Part shown: piece after piece, positions 45,869 to 53,334 of the stretch
How the letters are laid out: every line of letters begins with the position of its first letter
Position numbering within the stretch: the stretch's first letter is position 1
From: Desulfurispora thermophila DSM 16022
GTDB lineage: Bacteria > Bacillota > Desulfotomaculia > Desulfotomaculales > Desulfurisporaceae
Assembly (NCBI RefSeq): GCF_000376385.1
Contig: NZ_AQWN01000005.1
Coordinates: 1 to 64,000 of the forward strand
DNA: 64,000 bases
Direction: 5' to 3'
The notes under the pieces: generated by a model
What the model was told of the DNA's origin: nothing
Seen by the model: the letters and a program-made list of their open reading frames with translations, nothing else
Databases searched by the model: none
Program-made: the position numbers and the translations under genes

Positions 45869-47104
45869 ATGCTTACAGTGGATTTGAACCAGCTGCTTTT
45901 TTCCCTTTCCCTGGCCATGGACTTCCACAGCCATGGCCTGCTGCGCCATCACCAGCGGGTGGCTCTGCTGGCGCTGCGCCTGGCCGAGGAAATGGGCTTG
46001 AATGATGCCGAACGCCAGTTGCTGTACCAGGCGGCCATTGTACACGATGCCGGGGTCAGTACCTGGCGGGAGAAAACCAGCCTGGGCCAGTTTGAGCTGG
46101 AGCAGGCCGCCCGGCACTCTGAGCGCGGCGCGGTGCTTTTGCAATTGCTGGACCGGGCTACGGGTACTGCGCTGGCACCCGTGCTGCTTTCCCACCACGA
46201 CCGCTGGGACGGGCGGAACAATCCTTCCGGCCTGGCCGGAGAGGACATTCCCCTGGCCGCCCGGATCATTCATCTGGCCGACCGGGTGGATGTGTTGTTG
46301 CAGAACGGCTATGTGCTGCATTACCAGCAGCAAATTGTGGACAAAGTTAACCAGCAGGCCGGCAGCGTTTTCGACCCGCATCTGGTGCGCCTTTTTAACC
46401 ACCTGGCCCGCCGGGAGAGCCTCTGGCTGGATATGACCGGTTATTTCATGAGTGAACTGTTGCAACAGGAGATCAAACGCTGGCCGCTGCAGGTGAGCAT
46501 CCAGGGGCTGTTGGCCCTGGGCGAGATTTTCAGCGCGGTGGTGGACGCCAAAAGCCCCTTTACCCACCGCCACTCCCGCCTGGTGGCGGCAGTGGCGTCC
46601 CGGTTGGCCGGCCTGTTGGGCTTTGCGGAGTATGAAGTGCAGCAAATCCGCCTGGCCGGCCTGCTGCACGATCTGGGCAAGCTGAGCGTGCCCGAGTCCA
46701 TTCTGGAAAAGCCGGACAAGCTGACCGAAGCCGAGTTTGCCGTGATTAAGCAGCACACCTATTATACCTACCACATTTTGAATCAGATTCCCCAGCTGGA
46801 GCGCATCCGGGATTGGGCCGCTTTTCACCACGAAAAACTGGACGGCAACGGTTATCCCTTCAAGGTGGACGCCGGGCGGTTGGATATTGGATGCCGCCTG
46901 ATGGCTGTGGCCGATGTCTTTGCCGCTCTGGTGGAAGACCGTCCCTACCGGCCAGGGATGCCGGTGGAAAAAGCGCTGGATATTCTACACCTCAATGCCC
47001 GGGCCGGGCAACTGGATCGCCATGTGGTGGCTGTGGCCGGGCACCATGCGGATGAACTGGCGCGGCTCGCCGGGCAGATCGGGTTTTTGCCAACGGAAAA
47101 TTAA
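45869..47104 (+). CDS. Double HD-domain protein, HD-GYP type
   Basis: A 411-residue cytoplasmic protein with two HD domains. The first (about 20-190) has HHQR, VHDAG and LLSHHDRWDG; the second (about 225-405) has HSRLV, LLHDLGKLSVPE, KQHTYYTYHIL and the HD-GYP signature HHEKLDGNGYP. HD-GYP enzymes degrade cyclic di-GMP to pGpG or GMP. No input domain or helix-turn-helix is attached. ATG at 45869 follows GCGGGTGATC. It is divergent from the DUF155-like gene. With the GGDEF/HD-GYP hybrid at 53335 it points to active cyclic di-GMP signalling. Confidence 0.88.
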   Translation: MLTVDLNQLLFSLSLAMDFHSHGLLRHHQRVALLALRLAEEMGLNDAERQLLYQAAIVHDAGVSTWREKTSLGQFELEQAARHSERGAVLLQLLDRATGTALAPVLLSHHDRWDGRNNPSGLAGEDIPLAARIIHLADRVDVLLQNGYVLHYQQQIVDKVNQQAGSVFDPHLVRLFNHLARRESLWLDMTGYFMSELLQQEIKRWPLQVSIQGLLALGEIFSAVVDAKSPFTHRHSRLVAAVASRLAGLLGFAEYEVQQIRLAGLLHDLGKLSVPESILEKPDKLTEAEFAVIKQHTYYTYHILNQIPQLERIRDWAAFHHEKLDGNGYPFKVDAGRLDIGCRLMAVADVFAALVEDRPYRPGMPVEKALDILHLNARAGQLDRHVVAVAGHHADELARLAGQIGFLPTEN

Positions 47105-47212
47105 GTTTGTGAGAGAACATCGTTGATGTATGAGAGGGCCTTTGGGTGGGAAGGATAAAGGCGCGGCCCGGAACGCGCCCGTAAAATATCTGTCATCCGA
47201 AGGAGGCCTTTC

Positions 47213-47347
47213 ATGAGCAGGGAAGAGCGTTATCTGTACGACCTGGACTTCTGGGACGACGATTATCCACCGCCCGAGACGCCCGGGGAGGAACCGGTGG
47301 AAGAGATGGATCTGGATGCATACTACCATTCCTTTTACGGCTATTAA
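47213..47347 (+). CDS. Small acidic protein, 44 residues
   Basis: ATG at 47213 has a perfect AAGGAGG 7 nt upstream and the frame runs 44 codons to TAA. The product is very acidic and aromatic (starts MSREERYLYDLDFWDDDY, ends DAYYHSFYGY), with no transmembrane segment and no recognised family. A GGCGCG/CGCGCC hairpin (about 47159-47178) lies upstream. It follows the HD-GYP gene by about 110 bp and could be cotranscribed. Codon use and the Shine-Dalgarno support a real gene; function unknown. Confidence 0.7.
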   Translation: MSREERYLYDLDFWDDDYPPPETPGEEPVEEMDLDAYYHSFYGY

Positions 47348-47364
47348 ACTGTAGCGTTTAAACC

Positions 47365-47393
47365 AAAAAGCAGCCGCGAGTAATACCGGCTGC
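47365..47393 (-). terminator. Terminator of the degV gene
   Basis: On the minus strand GCAGCCG and CGGCTGC pair (47370-47376 with 47387-47393), followed by TTTTTGG. Confidence 0.75.
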
Positions 47394-47406
47394 TCTGCTG
47401 GCGACC

Positions 47407-48246
47407 TTAAAAAGAGATGACAATACAACCCTTGCCCCCGTATGTGCCGATGGTGGTGCCCACCGGCGCCACCAGCACTTCCCGCGGGGCAAATTTATTT
47501 TGAATGCTCTCTTTAAGCTGCATTGCTTCCTCCAGGCAGTCCAGATGGGTGATGCCCACAATTTTTTCCGGCAGATTTTTGCCCAGTTCTTCCACCAGTT
47601 GCAGGAGGCGCAGCAGCGATTTCTTGCGGCCGCGGATTTTTTCCAGCACTTTGATCTGACCTTCCAGGGTGGCCATGCCAATAGGCTTGATGTCCAGCAA
47701 ATTACCGATGAACCCCGGCAATTTGTTGACCCGGCCGCCCTTGATCAGGTTTTCCAGCGAATCCATGGTAAATATCAAATTCATTTCCTGGCGGTATTGT
47801 TGCAGTTTTTCCAGGACACTGGCGGCACTCAAGCCCTGCCGGGCCAGTTCGGCCGCTTTCATGGCCAGGATGCCGATGCCCAGCGAACCCATGCGGGAAT
47901 CCCATACATGCACCCGCTCGGTAAACTGGCGGGCGGCCAGTTGAGCGCTCTCCACCGTGCCGCTGATTTTAGAGGATATGCCGACATAGATTATGTCCCG
48001 GTAATGGTTTAAGGCGCGCTGGAAACACCGGGCAAAGGTTTCCGGATTGGGACGGGAGGTTTTGGGCAGCTCCCGGCTGGCCAGCAGCTTTTGCGAAAAT
48101 TGCTGCGGGGTGATATCCACGCCGTCCAGATAGGTCTGGCCGTCCTCAAAAGTAACGTACAGCGGCACCACTTCCACATCATATTGCTGTTGCAGTTCGG
48201 GCGGCAAATCCGCGGCACTATCCGTAATTATTTTTACATTGCTCAT
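47407..48246 (-). CDS. DegV family fatty-acid-binding protein
   Basis: A 279-residue DegV/FakB-type protein, which in characterised Firmicutes binds a fatty acid and presents it to the kinase FakA. It starts with the family motif KIITDSAADLPPEL, followed by VVPLYVTFEDG, KTSRPNP and, in the second domain, GGRVNKLPGF. ATG at 48246 has GAGAGGTTG at a rather long distance. It is a single gene with its own terminator; no fakA is adjacent. Confidence 0.92.
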   Translation of the reverse strand: MSNVKIITDSAADLPPELQQQYDVEVVPLYVTFEDGQTYLDGVDITPQQFSQKLLASRELPKTSRPNPETFARCFQRALNHYRDIIYVGISSKISGTVESAQLAARQFTERVHVWDSRMGSLGIGILAMKAAELARQGLSAASVLEKLQQYRQEMNLIFTMDSLENLIKGGRVNKLPGFIGNLLDIKPIGMATLEGQIKVLEKIRGRKKSLLRLLQLVEELGKNLPEKIVGITHLDCLEEAMQLKESIQNKFAPREVLVAPVGTTIGTYGGKGCIVISF

Positions 48247-48397
48247 GGTGGGGCGCTCAACCTCTCTCTGGCTTGGTAAAACTTTTGGCCAACATTTTAT
48301 CAGTTAATCAATGAAAAGTCCAACAAAAGTTTGCCGTCTTGCGCGGCCGGCCCATCCGGGGCATAATGGTATTATTGCAGCATCTGTGTGTATCCCG

Positions 48398-48645
48398 GCG
48401 GGTGTGCCTTGCCTTAAGCGAGCCCGTCTGGAGTACCGGCTGCAGCACCCGGCGAGGGCGCGGCTGCGGGCCGGGAGGCGCGGACAGGACGTCCGCGCCA
48501 GCCTTGGCTTTCGACAGGAAGTCGAATCAGGGGCGACCCGGCCCGCCCGCGACCGAGCTGCTGGTGCTGCCCGGTACGAAATTCGGGCGAGCGAAGGATA
48601 CACACCCGCCGTGTTCAGGAAAACACACTCGCAAGTTTACGTTAC
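48398..48645 (+). repeat. Long intergenic repeat, copy D, with an extra end
   Basis: A full core copy (48398-48609, 212 bp) with loops AGGAC and AGGAA in the two adjacent hairpins. The second hairpin's outer stem is CCTTGG with CAGGGG, kept mostly by G-T pairs. An additional inverted end follows at 48624-48645 (CACACTCGCAAG then TTTACGTTAC), complementary to the AGCGTAAA-CTTGCGGGTGTG flank at 25649. It is in sense orientation 20 bp before the thrC ATG. The gap 48247-48667 contains only this. Confidence 0.9.
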
Positions 48646-48667
48646 ATGATGAGGAAGGTGGGGAACC

Positions 48668-50164
48668 ATGCAATATGCCAGTACGCGCGGTGGCTATGGC
48701 CCGGTGAGCGCGGCGCAGGCCATTGAGGCCGGCATTGCGCCGGACGGCGGGCTCTTTGTGCCGCTACAGGAAGTAAAGCTGGACGATTTTCTGGCCTGGC
48801 GGGAGCTGGACTACGCCGGGCGGGCCCGCCAGGTGCTGCGGGCCTATCTGACCGATTTTACTGAAGAGGAACTGGCCCATTGTGCCAGCAATGCTTACAG
48901 CGACCGCAATTTCGACCACCCGCAGGTGGCTCCCGTGGTGGAGTTGGCGGAAGATCTGTTTGTGCTGGAGCTGTGGCACGGCCCCACCAGCGCCTTCAAA
49001 GATATGGCCCTGCAAATCCTGCCCTATTTTCTGCCCCTGGCCCGGCGCAAAAACGGCGGGGATCAGGAAATTGTCATCCTGGTGGCCACCTCGGGCGACA
49101 CGGGCAAGGCGGCGCTGGAGGGCTTCAAAGACGTACCCGGCACCAGAATTCTGGTGTTTTTCCCGAACCAGGGCGTCAGTGAAGTACAAAGGCTGCAGAT
49201 GGTCACCCAGGCAGGCGGCAATGTGGGCGTGGTGGCCGTGCAGGGCAATTTCGACGATGCCCAGGGCGGGGTGAAGGCCATCTTCACCGACCCGCAGCTG
49301 CGGGCTGAACTGGCCCGGGCCGGCTTTGTCTTTTCTTCGGCCAACTCCATCAACTGGGGCCGTCTGGTGCCGCAGATTGTTTACTATTTCAGCGCTTATC
49401 TGGATCTGGTGCAAAAAGGTCGCCTGGTGGCCGGCGCGCCGGTGAACTTTGTCGTGCCCACGGGCAATTTCGGCAATATCCTGGCCGGCTACTATGCCCG
49501 GGCGGCTGGCCTGCCCGTGCACAAATTGATCTGCGCCGCCAACAGCAACAATGTGCTGACCGACTTCGTGCGCAGTGGTACCTACGACCGGCGGCGGCCC
49601 TTTTACAAAACGCTTTCTCCCTCCATGGACATCCTGGTCTCCAGCAACCTGGAGCGCCTGCTGTACCACTTAAGCGATGGCGACAGTGCCGCCGTGGCGA
49701 CCTGGATGGGCTCGCTGCAGCGGGAGGGGCTGTACAGCGTTTCGGCCGGTGTGCAGGAAAAGGTGTGCCGGCTCTTCTGGTCGGACTACGCCGATGATCA
49801 GCGTACGCTGGACACCATCGCCCGGGCTTACCGGCAGTACGGCTATGTGCTGGATACCCACACCGCGGTGGGTCTGGCCGTGTATGAAAACTACCGGCGG
49901 GAAACCGGCGACCCCACTCCCACCGTGTTGCTCTCCACGGCCAGCCCCTTTAAATTCAACGCCAGTGTGGCCCGCGCCCTGCTGGGCGAGGTGGCGGTGC
50001 AGGGCCGGAGCGAGTTTGCCCTGCTGGAGCTGCTTTCCCGCCATACCGGCCTGGCCGTGCCCGCGGGGTTGCGCGATCTGGACAAAAAGCCGGTCCGCCA
50101 CAAGCGGGTGGTGGAGAAAAGCCAGATGGTCCTGGCGGTGCGGGAGTTTTTGGGTCTGGCCTGA
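48668..50164 (+). CDS. thrC: Threonine synthase
   Basis: A PLP enzyme converting O-phosphohomoserine to threonine, 498 residues, of the longer thrC type. It starts QYASTRGGYGPVSAAQAI; the PLP-binding Lys is in GPTSAFKDMALQ and the phosphate loop in VATSGDTGKAAL and PTGNFGNILAGYYA. ATG at 48668 follows GAGGAAGGTGGGG. No threonine or homoserine genes are adjacent and no T-box leader is visible; the upstream leader is the repeat copy D. Its stop codon directly abuts the stop of the convergent gene. Confidence 0.97.
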   Translation: MQYASTRGGYGPVSAAQAIEAGIAPDGGLFVPLQEVKLDDFLAWRELDYAGRARQVLRAYLTDFTEEELAHCASNAYSDRNFDHPQVAPVVELAEDLFVLELWHGPTSAFKDMALQILPYFLPLARRKNGGDQEIVILVATSGDTGKAALEGFKDVPGTRILVFFPNQGVSEVQRLQMVTQAGGNVGVVAVQGNFDDAQGGVKAIFTDPQLRAELARAGFVFSSANSINWGRLVPQIVYYFSAYLDLVQKGRLVAGAPVNFVVPTGNFGNILAGYYARAAGLPVHKLICAANSNNVLTDFVRSGTYDRRRPFYKTLSPSMDILVSSNLERLLYHLSDGDSAAVATWMGSLQREGLYSVSAGVQEKVCRLFWSDYADDQRTLDTIARAYRQYGYVLDTHTAVGLAVYENYRRETGDPTPTVLLSTASPFKFNASVARALLGEVAVQGRSEFALLELLSRHTGLAVPAGLRDLDKKPVRHKRVVEKSQMVLAVREFLGLA

Positions 50165-50386
50165 TTATTCTACCCGGCCCTGCAGCACCTGCTGCAGGGC
50201 TTTGATATGCCGGCAGGCGAAGTCCTTTTGCCGGTAGCGGCCAAAGCGGAAGGTACAGCAGGTGCAACTGTCCGGCGTGGTGATCAGTTCCCAGCGGCAG
50301 TCGGTATCAATCACCCGGGCCTGTTGCGGGCCTTCCAGATAAACAACCAGTTCATCGACCAGATAAGGTGTTTTCAGTTCGGGCAT
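50165..50386 (-). CDS. Small SWIM-type zinc finger protein
   Basis: A 73-residue protein with the pattern C-x-C-x(n)-C-x-H (SCTCCTF, then FACRHI near residues 40-62), which fits a SWIM zinc finger, a nucleic acid- or protein-binding module. ATG at 50386 has GGAGGAG at good distance; an upstream in-frame ATG at 50422 lacks one. Its stop abuts the thrC stop with no base between. Function unknown. Confidence 0.75.
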   Translation of the reverse strand: MPELKTPYLVDELVVYLEGPQQARVIDTDCRWELITTPDSCTCCTFRFGRYRQKDFACRHIKALQQVLQGRVE

Positions 50387-50473
50387 GATATACTCCTCCG
50401 GCAGAGAATTAGATTGCCACAATTATTTTACCGGGAGACAACCGGTATGACCAGTTTTTCTTTTTCCAAACCA

Positions 50474-50502
50474 GAAACCCCCTGTTTTAGGGGGTTTCTT
50501 TA
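50474..50502. terminator. Hairpin terminator upstream of glgP
   Basis: GAAACCCCC (50474-50482) and GGGGGTTTC (50490-50498) form a 9-bp stem with loop TGTTTTA, followed by TTTA. The rest of 50387-50693 shows no gene and no clear promoter. Confidence 0.75.
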
Positions 50503-50693
50503 ACACGGGCCCACACCCTGGCAGCTGCCGGCTATGTCCCGGTAGGCATATTATGCACCGGGATTTTTTTTTCATACACCGCGGGCTGATTAGCGCACAG
50601 GTTTGTCCGCCCGGAACTGCCGCGAGATGTGCATGAGCGGCCGGCTTTCGGGGCAAATTGAAGAAGAAAACACTAAACCGGGCAGGTGAGGAG

Positions 50694-53252
50694 ATGTATT
50701 CATATTATATGCTCACGGCCATGCCCCGTTTGCCGGCGGAAATAAGCGGCCTATCCACCCTGGCCTACAATTTCTGGTTCAGCTGGCAGGACAGGGCCCG
50801 CCATTTGTTTATGAACATTGATCCCGAGCTGTGGTCGCGGGTGCACCACAATCCGGTGCTCTTTTTGCAAACCGTGGCGGAAGAAAAGATCCACCGGGCG
50901 GCGGCCAGTCCGGAATACCTGCGCCAGTACCACCGGGTCTGGGAAGAGTTCCAGCGGTACATGGAAAAGAAAGATACCTGGTACAGCCGTCATTATCCGG
51001 ACCTGGCCGGTCTGCCGGTGGCTTATTTTTCCGCCGAATTCGGTCTGCACGAATCATATCCCATTTATTCGGGCGGTCTGGGTCTTTTGGCCGGAGATCA
51101 CCTCAAGGCGGCCAGTGACCTGGGCCTGCCCTTTGCGGGTGTGGGGCTTTTGTACAAGCACGGCTACTTCACCCAGCGCATTAACCGGGAAAACCGCCAG
51201 GAGGCCACCTACCCGGAGAATAATTTCTGTCAATTGCCCATGCGTCCGGCCGTGCGCCCCGACGGGTCGGAGGTGTTTGTGCAGGTGCAAGTGGCCGAGC
51301 GGACTGTATTTGCCCGCGTCTGGGAGGTACAGGTGGGCCGGGTGAAAATTTATCTGCTGGACAGCGATGTGCCGCGGAACCGGACCGAAGACCGGCTGAT
51401 CACCGGACAGCTCTACGGAGGCAACCGCGATACCCGCATCATGCAGGAAATCCTGCTGGGCATAGGCGGTGTGCGCGCGCTGCGCGAACTGGGGGTTCAG
51501 CCGGCCGTTTACCACATCAACGAGGGACACTCGGCTTTTCTCACATTGGAGCTTTTGCGGGAAAAAGTGGCGCGGGGGCTTGAAGCGCCGGTGGCCATCC
51601 AGGCCGTGCGGGCCGGCACGGTTTTTACCACGCACACCCCGGTACCGGCCGGGCATGATTATTTCAGCGCCGAAATGATGGACTATTATCTGGGTTACCT
51701 GCCGCCCGAACTGAAAATGAGCCGGGATGAGCTGTTAATGCTGGGCTGGGACAACGAAGCCGGAGCCTTCAATATGACCCTGCTGGCCCTGCGCATGTCG
51801 GATTACTGCAACGGGGTGAGCCGGTTGCACGGTGCCGTATCCCGGGCCATGTTCCGGCGCTTTTTCGGCCATGTGCCGGCCGAGGAAGTACCGGTGGATC
51901 ATATTACCAACGGTGTCCATCTGACCACCTGGATGGCCCCCGAAATGCAGGAACTTCTGGGGCGTTATCTGGGGCCGGGCTGGCAGGAGCGGATCGACGA
52001 TCCGGCGCTGTGGGAAAAAGTGCAGGAAATCCCCGATGAGCAGCTGTGGCAGGTGCACTGCCACCTGAAAGAGCGCTTTATCGCTTATGTGCGGCGCAAA
52101 GTGAAACAAAACCGCGTGCGCAATCTGGCTCCGGCCGCCGCCCTGCGGGAGGCGGAAGAGGTTTTGAGTCCATCGGCTTTGACCATTGGTTTTGCCCGCC
52201 GCTTTGCCACATACAAGCGGGCCGGGCTCATTTTCCGGGACAAAGAGCGCCTGGCCCGCCTGTTGAACAACCCGGAGCGGCCGGTGCAGATTGTTTTTGC
52301 CGGCAAGGCTCATCCGGCCGACTACCCCGGCCAGGAACTGATCAAAATGGTCTGCGACATTGCCGGTGAGGAGCCCTTCCGGGGGAAAATCGTCTTTCTG
52401 GAAAACTATGATATTGATGTGGCCCGGCAGATGCTGCGGGGAGTGGATGTATGGCTGAACAACCCGCGCCGGCCCCAGGAAGCCAGCGGCACCAGTGGGA
52501 TGAAAGCCGCCTTGAACGGTTTGCTCAACTGCAGCATACTGGACGGCTGGTGGCCGGAAGCCTACAACGGGCAGAACGGCTTTGCCATTGGCAGTGAGGA
52601 GGAATTTTCATCGGAAGAGGCGCAGGACCTGCAGGACGCTCTGTCTCTGTACAGTGTGCTGGAAAACCAGATCATTCCGCTTTATTTCAATCGCGAGCAA
52701 CAGATCCCCCGCGGCTGGATCCAGTATATGAAAAACAGCCTGCGCAGCATTGCCCCTTATTTTAATACGCTGCGCATGGTCAAGGAATATACCACCCGCT
52801 ATTACGTGCCGGCCATCAACCGTAGCGAGAAACTGGCCCGGGATCAGTACCGCCTGGCCGGGCAACTGGTCTCTTTTCAGGAATATATGCGCTCCCACTG
52901 GTACCAGGTGGAGGTGCGGGCCGTGGAAGTGGGGGCGGAAAAGGGCCGCCAGCTGGCCGCCGGGGATACGCTGCCGGTGTCGGCATTGATCAAACTGGGC
53001 GAGATCAAGCCCGATGACGTGCAGGTGGAACTGGTCTGGGGCCGGCTGAAGGATAACTGCCTGGTTCCGGGCAGCACGCAACCCATGCAGCAACAGGCGG
53101 CGCTGGGGGAGGGGGTCTATCGCTACACCGGCATCCTGGAGGTGCCACCCGGCGTCATCGGCTTTACCGTGCGGGTGCGGCCGCGCCATCCCGAGTTCGT
53201 CCATAAATTTCAACTGCCCCTGGTGACCTGGCTGCAAAAACCGTTGTCCTAG
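50694..53252 (+). CDS. glgP: Alpha-glucan phosphorylase (GT35)
   Basis: Releases glucose-1-phosphate from glycogen or maltodextrin with a PLP cofactor; 852 residues. It belongs to the shorter bacterial group with an N-terminal DUF3417-like region (about 10-110, LPAEISGLSTLAYNFWFSWQ). Core motifs are VAYFSAEFGLHES, YSGGLGLLAGDHLK, HINEGHSAFL, TTHTPVPAGHD, FARRFATYKRA and the PLP-site region ASGTSGMKAALNG. ATG at 50694 matches family length, though the adjacent GGTGAGGAG is very close; TTG at 50658 is an alternative. It pairs functionally with the debranching enzyme at 25755. Confidence 0.95.
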   Translation: MYSYYMLTAMPRLPAEISGLSTLAYNFWFSWQDRARHLFMNIDPELWSRVHHNPVLFLQTVAEEKIHRAAASPEYLRQYHRVWEEFQRYMEKKDTWYSRHYPDLAGLPVAYFSAEFGLHESYPIYSGGLGLLAGDHLKAASDLGLPFAGVGLLYKHGYFTQRINRENRQEATYPENNFCQLPMRPAVRPDGSEVFVQVQVAERTVFARVWEVQVGRVKIYLLDSDVPRNRTEDRLITGQLYGGNRDTRIMQEILLGIGGVRALRELGVQPAVYHINEGHSAFLTLELLREKVARGLEAPVAIQAVRAGTVFTTHTPVPAGHDYFSAEMMDYYLGYLPPELKMSRDELLMLGWDNEAGAFNMTLLALRMSDYCNGVSRLHGAVSRAMFRRFFGHVPAEEVPVDHITNGVHLTTWMAPEMQELLGRYLGPGWQERIDDPALWEKVQEIPDEQLWQVHCHLKERFIAYVRRKVKQNRVRNLAPAAALREAEEVLSPSALTIGFARRFATYKRAGLIFRDKERLARLLNNPERPVQIVFAGKAHPADYPGQELIKMVCDIAGEEPFRGKIVFLENYDIDVARQMLRGVDVWLNNPRRPQEASGTSGMKAALNGLLNCSILDGWWPEAYNGQNGFAIGSEEEFSSEEAQDLQDALSLYSVLENQIIPLYFNREQQIPRGWIQYMKNSLRSIAPYFNTLRMVKEYTTRYYVPAINRSEKLARDQYRLAGQLVSFQEYMRSHWYQVEVRAVEVGAEKGRQLAAGDTLPVSALIKLGEIKPDDVQVELVWGRLKDNCLVPGSTQPMQQQAALGEGVYRYTGILEVPPGVIGFTVRVRPRHPEFVHKFQLPLVTWLQKPLS

Positions 53253-53279
53253 AGTTAACGGGCGTTTTTTGAATTAAAC

Positions 53280-53317
53280 AGCGTAACATTTGCGGGTGTG
53301 TGCAGGAAGCACACCTT
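53280..53317 (+). repeat. Solo left end with an AGGAA hairpin
   Basis: AGCGTAACATT then GCGGGTGTG, as at 25649 and 32460. GTGTGC (53298-53303) and GCACAC (53309-53314) form a perfect 6-bp stem with loop AGGAA, giving CAGGAAG in a loop as in the central hairpins of the long copies. It lies between convergent genes, after glgP. Confidence 0.75.
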
Positions 53318-53334
53318 TACTGACAGGCCTGGTG

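Noticed and set aside
47348-47362. ACTGTAGCGTTTAAA as another AGCGTAA repeat flank
   Set aside because: Similarity is limited to a few bases and no GCGGGTGTG core is next to it; it adjoins an ordinary terminator.
48247-48667. T-box or other amino-acid leader before thrC
   Set aside because: None of the conserved T-box segments is present; the space is filled by repeat copy D.
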